Assembly (NCBI GenBank): GCA_034211175.1
Contig: JAXHUH010000259.1
Coordinates: 1 to 5,441 of the forward strand
Direction of reading: 5' to 3'
Length of the DNA: 5,441 nt
From: JAXHUH01 sp034211175
Lineage (GTDB): Bacteria; Actinomycetota; Acidimicrobiia; Acidimicrobiales; CAIXPF01
Part shown: positions 1-4,981 of the stretch, one piece after another
How positions within the stretch are numbered: position 1 is the stretch's first letter
Layout of the letters: each line of letters starts with the position of its first letter
Program-made: the position numbers and the translations under genes
The notes under the pieces: model-generated
Told to the model about the DNA's origin: nothing
Seen by the model: only the letters and a program-made list of their open reading frames with translations
Databases searched by the model: none

Positions 1-26
1 TCGGTTCGGCGGGTGGGGGGACGCGA

Positions 27-58
27 GAGGGCCCGGAGCCTTGCGGCTCCGGGCCCTC
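27..58 (-). terminator. Hairpin terminator of the substrate-binding protein gene
   Basis: This is a perfect 14-bp GC-rich stem (27-40 with 45-58) with a TTGC tetraloop. It starts 33 bases after the stop codon of the minus-strand gene ending at 91. No T-tract follows on either strand, so it is a GC-only terminator of the kind common in high-GC actinobacteria. It implies that the substrate-binding protein gene is the last, or only, gene of its transcript. Confidence 0.7.
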
Positions 59-90
59 GTCAGGTCTTCAGGTTGTTCCCCGGTGGGGGA

Positions 91-1173
91 TCAGCCGTCG
101 ATGAGGCCCTGCTCCGTGAGGAAGTTGGTGGCGACCTCTTCGGGGGTCAGGCCCTCGACGTCACGCTGGGCGTTGAGATCGGCCATGGTCTCGTTGTCGA
201 GGGGCGCCAGCAGCATCTCGGCGATGGCGTCGAACTCGGCCGGGGCCTGCTGGTACAGGTCGTCCCGCACGTTCATCGAGATGTTGTAGAGGATCATCAC
301 GCCGGGATCCTCGACGATGGTGAGGTCGAGCGCCGGGATGCGGCCGTCGGTGGTGAAGATCTCACCGAAGTCGCAGTTGCCGTCGGCGGTCTCGGTGTAG
401 ATCACGCTCGTGTCGAGGATCTGGATCTGGTCCTCGGGGATCGTGTACCCGGTGTGGTCCTCGAAGAGGACGAGGCCGTCGGGACGGTCCGGGAACTCGG
501 TCTCCATGCACACCGTCGAGTCGGGGTTCGCCTCGAGGTAGTCGGCCATGCCCTGCATGTCGAAGGCCCCACCGTTCTCCTCGGTGAGCGCCGAACCGGT
601 GGCGAAGCCGTAGGTGTTGTTGAACGGCGCCTGGCCGAGCCAGTGGATGTCGTTCTCGGCGAGGTCCATCTCACGCACGTTCTGCGTGAGCTCGTCCGGA
701 TCGAAGGACGGGTCGTCCTGGCCGAGGTGGTTCGTCCAGCCGGTGCCGTTGTACTCGGCGTAGACGTCGATATCGCCACTGAGGAGCGCCTCACGGGCCA
801 CGGCGGTGCCGCCGAGGTTCACCCGGTCGGTCACGTCGGCGCCGGTGGCCTCGAACGCGGCGACCATGAGCTGGCCGAGGACCAGCTGCTCGGTGAAGTC
901 CTTCGAGCCGACGGCGATCTCGATGCCGCTGAGGTCGATCTCGCTGATGGAGCTGTACTCCATCATCCCCTCTTCGCCATCGCCCTCTTCCATGTCGGAC
1001 GAGTCGGTCTCCTCGCCGGCGGTGGTGTCGGAGGAGTCCTCCTCACCGGCGGTGGTGGTGGTGTCGTCGGCACCGGCATCATCGTCGTCGTCATCGCCGC
1101 AGGCGCCGGCGATGAGGGCGAACGCGAGCAGCGGCGCAAGGATGCGCCAGAGACTGGTCCGTCCAGTCTTCAT
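91..1173 (-). CDS. Glycine betaine/osmoprotectant ABC transporter substrate-binding lipoprotein (OpuAC/ProX-like)
   Basis: This 360-residue lipoprotein binds a quaternary ammonium compatible solute (glycine betaine, choline, carnitine or similar) outside the membrane and delivers it to an ABC permease. Residues 1-25 form a lipoprotein signal peptide: basic start, hydrophobic core, then LIAGAC with C25 as the lipidated cysteine. Residues 26-72 are an acidic Asp/Glu/Thr/Ser tether. From about residue 78 the OpuAC (PF04069-type) domain begins. Family landmarks are GSKDFTEQ (89-96), DVYAEYNGTG (136-145), FNNTYGF (184-190) and FTTDGRI (273-279). C222 and C267 could form a disulfide. The ATG at 1173 was chosen because GGGGAG lies 8 bases upstream and the signal peptide starts there; an in-frame ATG at 1293 adds 40 non-signal-like residues. 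No permease or ATPase gene is adjacent, so the partners must lie outside the window. The family is clear; the exact substrate cannot be read from the sequence. Confidence 0.9.
   Translation of the reverse strand: MKTGRTSLWRILAPLLAFALIAGACGDDDDDDAGADDTTTTAGEEDSSDTTAGEETDSSDMEEGDGEEGMMEYSSISEIDLSGIEIAVGSKDFTEQLVLGQLMVAAFEATGADVTDRVNLGGTAVAREALLSGDIDVYAEYNGTGWTNHLGQDDPSFDPDELTQNVREMDLAENDIHWLGQAPFNNTYGFATGSALTEENGGAFDMQGMADYLEANPDSTVCMETEFPDRPDGLVLFEDHTGYTIPEDQIQILDTSVIYTETADGNCDFGEIFTTDGRIPALDLTIVEDPGVMILYNISMNVRDDLYQQAPAEFDAIAEMLLAPLDNETMADLNAQRDVEGLTPEEVATNFLTEQGLIDG
994..1056 (-). repeat. Imperfect in-frame tandem duplication in the acidic linker
   Basis: Two adjacent units (33 bp at 994-1026 and 30 bp at 1027-1056) encode TTAGEETDSSD (residues 50-60) and TTAGEEDSSD (residues 40-49) of the substrate-binding lipoprotein. 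They differ by one whole codon and a few substitutions, so the reading frame is kept. The simplest reading is slippage or duplication that lengthened the tether between the lipid anchor and the binding domain. Confidence 0.75.
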
Positions 1174-1546
1174 GGTGGATTGCTCCCCAGGTTGCGGTTC
1201 AGATCTCCCGTCGGGGCTCACGGAGACTCGACCACGTGCACCCGCGGCCACGGAACCGATGGCGAACGTGTCGCCATCACGACCGTGGAACACCGAGCGG
1301 GGCGGCCGAGCCGGAGCTCACCCAGAGGGGACGGGACAACGGTAACCCACCGACAACCGCACGTCCGGTCACCCCCGGTGCCTCCTGGCTGGTCGGAGGT
1401 CACGTCCGCCCACGCACCGTGGCGGGCTGCACAGCCGTGGGCTCCGACGTGGCACGGGCCCGCACCCCTCGGGCACGCTGGTGTGATGGACAGGCGACGG
1501 CGAGGCGCCGGCGACGAGGTGTCGTGCCCGTGACGGGCGGCGGATC
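1174..1546. other. Divergent intergenic region, 373 bp
   Basis: This region separates the minus-strand binding-protein gene from the plus-strand sigma factor gene. I see no convincing gene in it. It holds a possible minus-strand promoter near 1339-1367, a direct repeat GACAAC at 1335-1340 and 1352-1357, and an 8-bp inverted repeat (CGGGCACG at 1470-1477, CGTGCCCG at 1523-1530) upstream of the sigma gene. No TANNNT-type -10 element is visible in the 140 bp before the sigma gene, where TA dinucleotides are absent. That gene may therefore use an alternative promoter class. Confidence 0.6.
1339..1367 (-). promoter_or_regulatory. Possible promoter for the substrate-binding protein gene
   Basis: On the minus strand CGGACG (1367-1362) is followed after 17 bases by TACCGT (1344-1339), which fits the actinobacterial TANNNT -10 pattern. 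The -35 matches only the GAC core. It would give a leader of roughly 155 bases. The direct repeat GTTGTC at 1357-1352 and 1340-1335 overlaps the spacer and -10 and could be an operator. This is weak, pattern-based evidence. Confidence 0.25.
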
Positions 1547-2038
1547 GTGAGGAGACGACGCCCGCGGATCGACGCCTCGTCGCGCGCCGAGCTCGAGGTG
1601 CTGTACGTGCCGCTGCGCCGGTTCGCCGCGGCCGTCGGCCCGGCCGAGATCGACCCCGACGATCTCGTCCAGGAGGCCCTCGTCGGCGCGCTGGCCCGCC
1701 GCGACCTGGCCGACTACGACGACCTCGGTGCCTACCTCCGGCGCTCGATCGTCTCGATCGCCGCCAACCACCGGCGGTCGTTCGATCGTCGCCGGCGGGC
1801 CATCACCCGCCTCGGCGGTGGCCTCGACGACGTGGGTCCGCCGGCGTACCCGTCCGACGTCGCCGACCTGTCGGTGCTCTCGCCCCGGGCCCGTGCGGTG
1901 CTGTGGCTCGTGGACGTCGAGGGCCGGTCGTACCGTGAGGTCGCCGAGCTGCTCGGGGGGACCGAGGAGGCCCACCGGGCGCGGGCGTCGCGGGCGCGGG
2001 CGCAGCTGCGGGCCCACATGGAGGAGGCGCAGCGATGA
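1547..2038 (+). CDS. ECF-type RNA polymerase sigma factor
   Basis: This 163-residue protein has the size and two-domain layout of an extracytoplasmic-function sigma-70 factor, which directs RNA polymerase to a small regulon. Region 2 covers about residues 16-84, with the hallmark DPDDLVQEALVGAL (36-49) and a helix ending in a basic stretch (RRSFDRRRR, 76-84). After a linker of about 24 residues, region 4 covers about 108-160: LSPRARAVLWLVDVEGRSYREVAELL with a basic recognition helix. The start is GTG at 1547, the only start codon in this frame after the upstream stop at 1484-1486; its Shine-Dalgarno sequence (GGGCGG) is poor. The next gene overlaps by ATGA, so the two are translationally coupled, the usual arrangement for an ECF sigma factor and its regulator. 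The ECF subgroup cannot be assigned by eye. Confidence 0.85.
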   Translation: MRRRRPRIDASSRAELEVLYVPLRRFAAAVGPAEIDPDDLVQEALVGALARRDLADYDDLGAYLRRSIVSIAANHRRSFDRRRRAITRLGGGLDDVGPPAYPSDVADLSVLSPRARAVLWLVDVEGRSYREVAELLGGTEEAHRARASRARAQLRAHMEEAQR

Positions 2039-2547
2039 CGAGCCATCCCGGCGACCGGCCCGATCCGGGCGACCGTCGTGCCGCCGAGCTGCTGCGGTTC
2101 GCCGCCGAGCGGGGCGAGCCGAGGGGCATCGACGCGCTGTGCGCGGCCGCAGAGGCGGGCGCCGGCGCCGAGCGCAACCGGCGGCGGTGGCGCGACGCCG
2201 CCGCGGTCGCCGCGGCCGTCGCCGCCCTGGCGTGGTTCTCCGGGCTCGGCGGCCTCGCGGGTCGCGCCGGTGCACCGTCCGACGAGGTCGCCTCGTCGTC
2301 GGCGGAGGCGGTCTACGCCGAGCAGTGCGCCGGCTGCCATGGCGCGGGCGGTCTCGGCGGTCCGGCGCCGCCGCTCGCCGGCGGGAGCACGGCCCCCGCG
2401 TTCGCCGACGCGGCCGCCGAGGCCGACTTCGTCCTCGGCCGGTCGCCCGGCGCCCGCCACGTGCCGCTGGTTGCCGTGGAGACCGGCGAGATCGCTCCCG
2501 AGGACGTGCTCGCCGTCGTGCGCTACGTCCGCGAGCTCCCGGCCTGA
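2035..2547 (+). CDS. Membrane-anchored c-type cytochrome, candidate haem-sensing anti-sigma factor
   Basis: This 170-residue protein has three parts. Residues 1-54 are a charged, probably helical cytoplasmic segment ending in RNRRRWRD. Residues 55-76 are an Ala-rich membrane span; the basic flank predicts N-in/C-out. Residues 91-170 are a class I cytochrome c domain: CAGCH (C98, C101, H102), the usual Gly/Pro-rich GGPAPPLAG stretch (108-116), and a C-terminal helix EDVLAVVRYVREL. The only methionine is the initiator. The usual axial M-P position reads V143-P144, preceded by H142, so the sixth haem ligand is either His or absent. The ATG overlaps the sigma factor stop (ATGA) and has a strong Shine-Dalgarno sequence, GAGGAGG at 2021-2027. 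The cytochrome and topology are read from sequence. The anti-sigma role is inferred from operon order and topology; no zinc anti-sigma HxxxCxxC motif is present. The alternative is a plain membrane cytochrome. Confidence 0.82.
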   Translation: MTSHPGDRPDPGDRRAAELLRFAAERGEPRGIDALCAAAEAGAGAERNRRRWRDAAAVAAAVAALAWFSGLGGLAGRAGAPSDEVASSSAEAVYAEQCAGCHGAGGLGGPAPPLAGGSTAPAFADAAAEADFVLGRSPGARHVPLVAVETGEIAPEDVLAVVRYVRELPA

Positions 2548-2573
2548 CCCGCCGGGGCGCCGCGGCCTATCGT
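2544..2573 (+). promoter_or_regulatory. Possible sigma-A-like promoter for the luciferase-like oxidoreductase
   Basis: CTGACC (2544-2549, overlapping the stop codon of the cytochrome gene) is followed after 18 bases by TATCGT (2568-2573). This fits the actinobacterial TTGACN-N17/18-TANNNT pattern well. Transcription would begin near 2580, leaving a leader of about 60 bases before the GTG at 2640. The oxidoreductase could then be expressed independently of the sigma/cytochrome operon. Confidence 0.4.
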
Positions 2574-2586
2574 CGCGGTGCCAACA

Positions 2587-2607
2587 CCGGTGCGGCGACC
2601 GCACCGG
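2587..2607 (+). promoter_or_regulatory. Perfect hairpin between the cytochrome and oxidoreductase genes
   Basis: A 9-bp perfect stem (CCGGTGCGG at 2587-2595 with CCGCACCGG at 2599-2607) closes a CGA triloop, with no T-tract after it. It lies 40 bases after the cytochrome stop and 33 bases before the oxidoreductase start. It may be a terminator or attenuator for the upstream operon, a 5'-UTR stabilising hairpin for the oxidoreductase, or an operator. The sequence alone does not decide. Confidence 0.45.
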
Positions 2608-2639
2608 ACGCCTGCAGACGCACACCACCGGGGGGTCCC

Positions 2640-3986
2640 GTGCGGTTCGGCATCTTCTACGAGCACCAGCTCCCGCGCCCGTGGAGCGCCGGCGCCGAGC
2701 GCCAGCTGCTCGCCGACGCGCTCGAGCAGTGCGAGCTCGCCGACCGGGTCGGCTTCGACTACGTGTGGGAGGTCGAGCACCACTTCCTCGAGGAGTACTC
2801 CCACAGCTCGGCGCCCGAGGTCTTCCTCGCCGCGGTGAGCCAGCGGACGTCACGGATCCGGCTCGGCCACGGGATCGTGCTCACGGCCCCGCAGTACAAC
2901 CACCCGGCGCGCACCGCGGAGCGGATCGCCATGCTCGATCTCGTCTCCGGCGGCCGGGTGGAGTTCGGCTCGGGGGAGTCGGGCTCGGAGGCCGAGCTCG
3001 GCGGTTTCGGCGTGCCGCCCGACGAGAAGCGGGCCGCGTGGCGCGAGGGGCTCGACGTCGCCCTCCGGTGCATGACCGAGACTCCCTTCGGCGGCCACGA
3101 TGGCACCTACGTGTCGATGCCGCCCCGCAACGTCGTGCCCAAGCCGGTGCAGGAACCGCACCCGCCGCTGTGGGTTGCGTGCTCCCGGCGCGACACGATC
3201 CTCATGGCGGCCGAGGAGGGGATCGGGGCGCTGACGTTCGCGTTCATCGACCCCGAGGAGGCCCGCACCTGGGTCCGGGACTACGAGGAGGTGCTGGCCG
3301 AGCGGTGCGTGCCCATCGGTCGGGCGGTGAACCCGCAGATCGCGTGCGTGAGCCCGATGATGTGCCACCACGACGAGGCCGAGGCGCTGCGGCGGGGCCT
3401 GGAGGGGGCCAACTTCTTCGGCTACTCGCTGGCCCACTACTACGTGTTCGGCGACCACGTCCCGGGCCGCACCGACGTGTGGCGCCAGTACGTCGACAAG
3501 CGCGAGGCGATGGGCTACTCGCCCGAGGTCGAGATCGCCCTCCAGCGGGAGACGCTCGGCGCCAAGCTCGCCTCCGGCGACACCGAGGGGCTGCGCGGGG
3601 CCATCGGCCGGCCCGACCAGCTGCGGGAGTACCTGCGCCGCTACGAGGAGGCCGGGGTCGACCAGGTGATCTTCGTGCTCCAGGCGGGGCGCAACCGCCA
3701 CGAGCACATCATGGAGTCGCTCGAGCTGTTCGGTCGCGAGGTGCTCCCCGAGTTCGCCGAGCGTGACGCGGGGTTGCGCGCCGCCAAGGCCGAACGTCTC
3801 GCCCCCGTGATCGAGGCGGCGATGGCCCGTCGCGACGACCGCGTCGTGCCGGCGATGGATGCCGACTACCGGATGACCGCGCTGCCGAAGCAGGCGCTCG
3901 AGCAGATGGGGGGCACCGAGCTGGTCGACCAGATCGAGCAGGGCGCCGCCGTCGGTCGCCGCCTCGCCGGGCCGGCGAGCGGCTGA
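2640..3986 (+). CDS. LLM-class (bacterial luciferase-like) flavin-dependent oxidoreductase
   Basis: This 448-residue TIM-barrel protein belongs to the luciferase-like monooxygenase superfamily, which uses reduced FMN or F420 to oxidise organic substrates, probably in the cytoplasm (no signal peptide). The N-terminus MRFGIFYEHQLPRPW and the early helix/strand ELADRVGFDYVWEVEHHF are typical; EHHF (46-49) includes the histidine pair equivalent to the catalytic region of LuxA. IRLGHGIV (73-80) and the block running from HPARTAERIAMLD (88-100) to GGRVEFGSG (104-112) are strand/loop signatures that form the flavin site. The start is GTG at 2640, with GGGGGG 4 bases upstream and the conserved family N-terminus beginning there. 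An open frame reaching back to 1728 is out of frame with the two upstream genes and is discarded. At 448 residues it is longer than the usual 320-380; residues from about 370 on are an extra C-terminal segment. Substrate and cofactor choice are not readable. Confidence 0.88.
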   Translation: MRFGIFYEHQLPRPWSAGAERQLLADALEQCELADRVGFDYVWEVEHHFLEEYSHSSAPEVFLAAVSQRTSRIRLGHGIVLTAPQYNHPARTAERIAMLDLVSGGRVEFGSGESGSEAELGGFGVPPDEKRAAWREGLDVALRCMTETPFGGHDGTYVSMPPRNVVPKPVQEPHPPLWVACSRRDTILMAAEEGIGALTFAFIDPEEARTWVRDYEEVLAERCVPIGRAVNPQIACVSPMMCHHDEAEALRRGLEGANFFGYSLAHYYVFGDHVPGRTDVWRQYVDKREAMGYSPEVEIALQRETLGAKLASGDTEGLRGAIGRPDQLREYLRRYEEAGVDQVIFVLQAGRNRHEHIMESLELFGREVLPEFAERDAGLRAAKAERLAPVIEAAMARRDDRVVPAMDADYRMTALPKQALEQMGGTELVDQIEQGAAVGRRLAGPASG

Positions 3987-4005
3987 GCCCGACGGCGTCC
4001 GGGCG

Positions 4006-4042
4006 CGCCACGGCCCGGACCGTGCCGGTCCGGGCCGTGGCG
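4006..4042. terminator. Long convergent terminator hairpin
   Basis: A 16-bp perfect stem (4006-4021 with 4027-4042) closes a GTGCC loop. It sits 19 bases after the stop of the plus-strand oxidoreductase and about 50 bases beyond the stop of the convergent minus-strand CAP gene. It has no T-tract on either strand. Its symmetry and position fit a bidirectional terminator for both genes. Confidence 0.7.
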
Positions 4043-4085
4043 TCGCGGTGTCGTGGGGCCGCCGCGTCGCGGTGTCGTGGGGCCG
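4041..4085. repeat. Tandem repeat, 24-bp period, about two copies
   Basis: A 21-bp sequence beginning CGTCGCGGTGTCGTGG occurs identically at 4041-4061 and 4065-4085, separated by CCG. It directly abuts the terminator hairpin and lies in the short gap between convergent genes, so it is non-coding. I see no further full copy. It may simply be a local duplication. Confidence 0.75.
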
Positions 4086-4092
4086 GCGTCGG

Positions 4093-4611
4093 TCAGCCGC
4101 CGAAGACGTGCGAGGTCCACATCCGGCCGTTGTCATCGACGACCACGCCGACGCCGATGTGGGTGTAGCTGTTGTTCTCGAGGTTGGCGCGATGGCCGCT
4201 GCTGTTCAGGAAGCCCTGGTGCAGCGACGGCTCGTCGGGGCCGTACCCGACGTTCTCGCCGACCAGGCGCCACGGGTTCAGCAGCGGCTCGAGGTCCTGG
4301 TGGTAGAGGTGGTTCTCGGACGCCATCTGGGCTGCCCACGCCTGGGCGGCGGCGGTCAGGCCGGGGTCGACGGCCAGCGGGGAGGCTCCGATGCCGGCCC
4401 GGTGGTCGTTGATCAGCGTGACGAAGGTGGCCTCCGCCGCGCGGTCGGTCCCACCGGTGGGGGGCGAGGCAACGGTCGTGACCGTCGTGTCCCCCGATGC
4501 CGGGGAGACGGGCTCGTCGGGCGTCGGGGTCATCCCCGGATCGCACGCCGTGAGAGCCACGGAGAGGGCCAGACCGGCCAGTGCCGCCATCCGCCGCTTC
4601 AACATGTCCAC
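4093..4611 (-). CDS. CAP-domain (SCP/PR-1-like) lipoprotein
   Basis: This 172-residue protein is exported and lipid-anchored. It has an N-terminal basic/hydrophobic signal and the lipobox LTAC with C23 as the modified cysteine. A Thr/Pro/Ser-rich linker covers about 24-56. A compact CAP domain covers about 58-172. Landmarks are LINDHRAGIGASPLAVDP (66-83), HLYHQDL (101-107), GENVGYG (118-124) and SGHRANLEN (138-146). H104, E119 and H140 are in the positions of the conserved CAP cavity residues. It ends MWTSHVFGG. Bacterial CAP proteins are mostly of unknown biochemical role in the envelope. The GTG at 4611 is preferred because AGGA lies 8 bases upstream; ATG at 4605 would sit 14 bases from it. 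A paralogue lies upstream on the same strand, with 370 bp between them containing a likely separate promoter. Confidence 0.88.
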   Translation of the reverse strand: MDMLKRRMAALAGLALSVALTACDPGMTPTPDEPVSPASGDTTVTTVASPPTGGTDRAAEATFVTLINDHRAGIGASPLAVDPGLTAAAQAWAAQMASENHLYHQDLEPLLNPWRLVGENVGYGPDEPSLHQGFLNSSGHRANLENNSYTHIGVGVVVDDNGRMWTSHVFGG

Positions 4612-4640
4612 CGCCTGATTCCTGCGCCCGCCGGAGCATT

Positions 4641-4679
4641 ACGGTACCTTTACGATCGCAGCGGGATCGTCGTAATCAA
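4641..4679 (-). promoter_or_regulatory. AT-rich promoter island of the CAP lipoprotein gene, with inverted repeat
   Basis: This is the most AT-rich patch of the window, just upstream of the CAP start. On the minus strand it offers TACCGT (4646-4641), or TTGATT (4679-4674) with TCGTAA (4655-4650) at 18 bases spacing. An inverted repeat TTACGA (4650-4655) / TCGTAA (4670-4675), centres 20 bp apart, overlaps these elements and could be an operator. On the plus strand TTTACG (4649-4654) is 18 bases from TAATCA (4673-4678), so the island may fire in both directions. Confidence 0.4.
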
Positions 4680-4759
4680 ACACGAACGTCCGAGAAACTC
4701 GACGCTTGGCAGGGGTTCTCTGGTGTCACCCCGGGTGTTGCGGCCATGCGGCGAGGTCG

Positions 4760-4790
4760 CAGGGGTCGGCCGGCGGCCCCGGCGCCCCTG
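4760..4790. other. Long GC hairpin in the inter-CAP region
   Basis: The outer stem is 4760-4766 with 4784-4790 (7 bp including one G-T), followed by a two-base bulge (4767-4768). The inner stem is GCCGG (4769-4773) with CCGGC (4779-4783) around a five-base loop. No T-tract follows on either strand. It may be part of the candidate RNA at 4685-4949 or a structure in the leader or trailer of a minus-strand transcript. Confidence 0.5.
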
Positions 4791-4921
4791 TGACGCATCG
4801 TCATATTGCGATCCGGTGTCGCGTTCCGGGGTGGCGTCAGGCCCGGGGTGGCCCCGGTCCGTCGGGTCGAGACCCGTCGGCAACATGGCCCGCGGTCGTG
4901 CAGCAGGAGCCCGGACGCGAC

Positions 4922-4949
4922 GGTGCCGCCCCGGAGGGCGGCACCTTTT
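4922..4949 (+). terminator. Canonical intrinsic terminator on the plus strand
   Basis: A 10-bp perfect stem, GGTGCCGCCC (4922-4931) with GGGCGGCACC (4936-4945), closes a CGGA loop and is followed by TTTT (4946-4949) on the plus strand. It is the only hairpin in this window with a T-tail. No plus-strand protein gene ends here. Read on the minus strand it lies 37 bases after the stop of the CAP paralogue and may also end that transcript, without a T-tract. Confidence 0.65.
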
Positions 4950-4981
4950 CGATCCGTGGGTTGCGTCGCCGGTGGGGCTGC

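Larger units (their letters stand above)
4685..4949 (+). ncRNA. Candidate structured non-coding RNA ending in a T-tailed terminator
   Basis: No protein gene fits the 4612-4981 gap, yet it is packed with structure. In plus-strand order it holds a hairpin at 4760-4790; a closing stem 4818-4829 with 4911-4921 (7 bp, one bulged T at 4825, then 4 bp, extendable by the 4830-4910 G-C pair); inside it two hairpins, 4843-4848/4852-4857 and 4859-4867/4872-4880 (with a T-T mismatch); and directly after it a terminator stem followed by TTTT. A possible plus-strand promoter lies at 4649-4678. The 5' end is uncertain: it could be near 4685 or just before 4818. I do not recognise a known RNA family. The alternative is that these are 3'-UTR structures of the minus-strand CAP paralogue. 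Confidence 0.3.

Noticed and set aside
1252..1291. GGAAC boxes (1252-1256 and 1287-1291) resembling ECF -35 elements, suggesting autoregulation of the sigma factor.
   Set aside because: Neither has a CGTC/CGTT-like -10 at 16-17 bases, and both are more than 250 bases from the sigma gene.
1174..1293. A longer start (ATG at 1293) for the binding protein.
   Set aside because: It would bury the lipoprotein signal peptide 40 residues inside; the ATG at 1173 has a well-placed GGGGAG.
13..1533. A 506-residue plus-strand open frame opposite the binding-protein gene.
   Set aside because: It is a frame shadow from GC-rich codon use. The minus-strand protein shows clear family motifs and a lipoprotein signal, while this one shows Val/Gly/Arg-rich, unrecognisable sequence.
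1486..1533. A 15-codon ATG open frame just before the sigma gene, a possible leader peptide.
   Set aside because: It has no Shine-Dalgarno sequence and only Arg-rich generic composition; nothing supports translation.
1728..2639. An N-terminal extension of the luciferase-like oxidoreductase frame back to 1728.
   Set aside because: It runs out of frame through the sigma factor and cytochrome genes, gives Arg-rich nonsense, and the family N-terminus begins at the GTG at 2640.
4859..4880. A tRNA T-arm-like hairpin.
   Set aside because: The loop is four bases and lacks TTCRA; there is no acceptor, D or anticodon arm around it.
4612..4981. A cyclic-di-AMP (ydaO-type) riboswitch upstream of the CAP lipoprotein, since such riboswitches often precede envelope genes in actinobacteria.
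   Set aside because: On the minus strand I find a GGGGTGA stretch but not the conserved CCCGTCAGCTAACC-like core, and the likely promoter lies downstream of the structured part.
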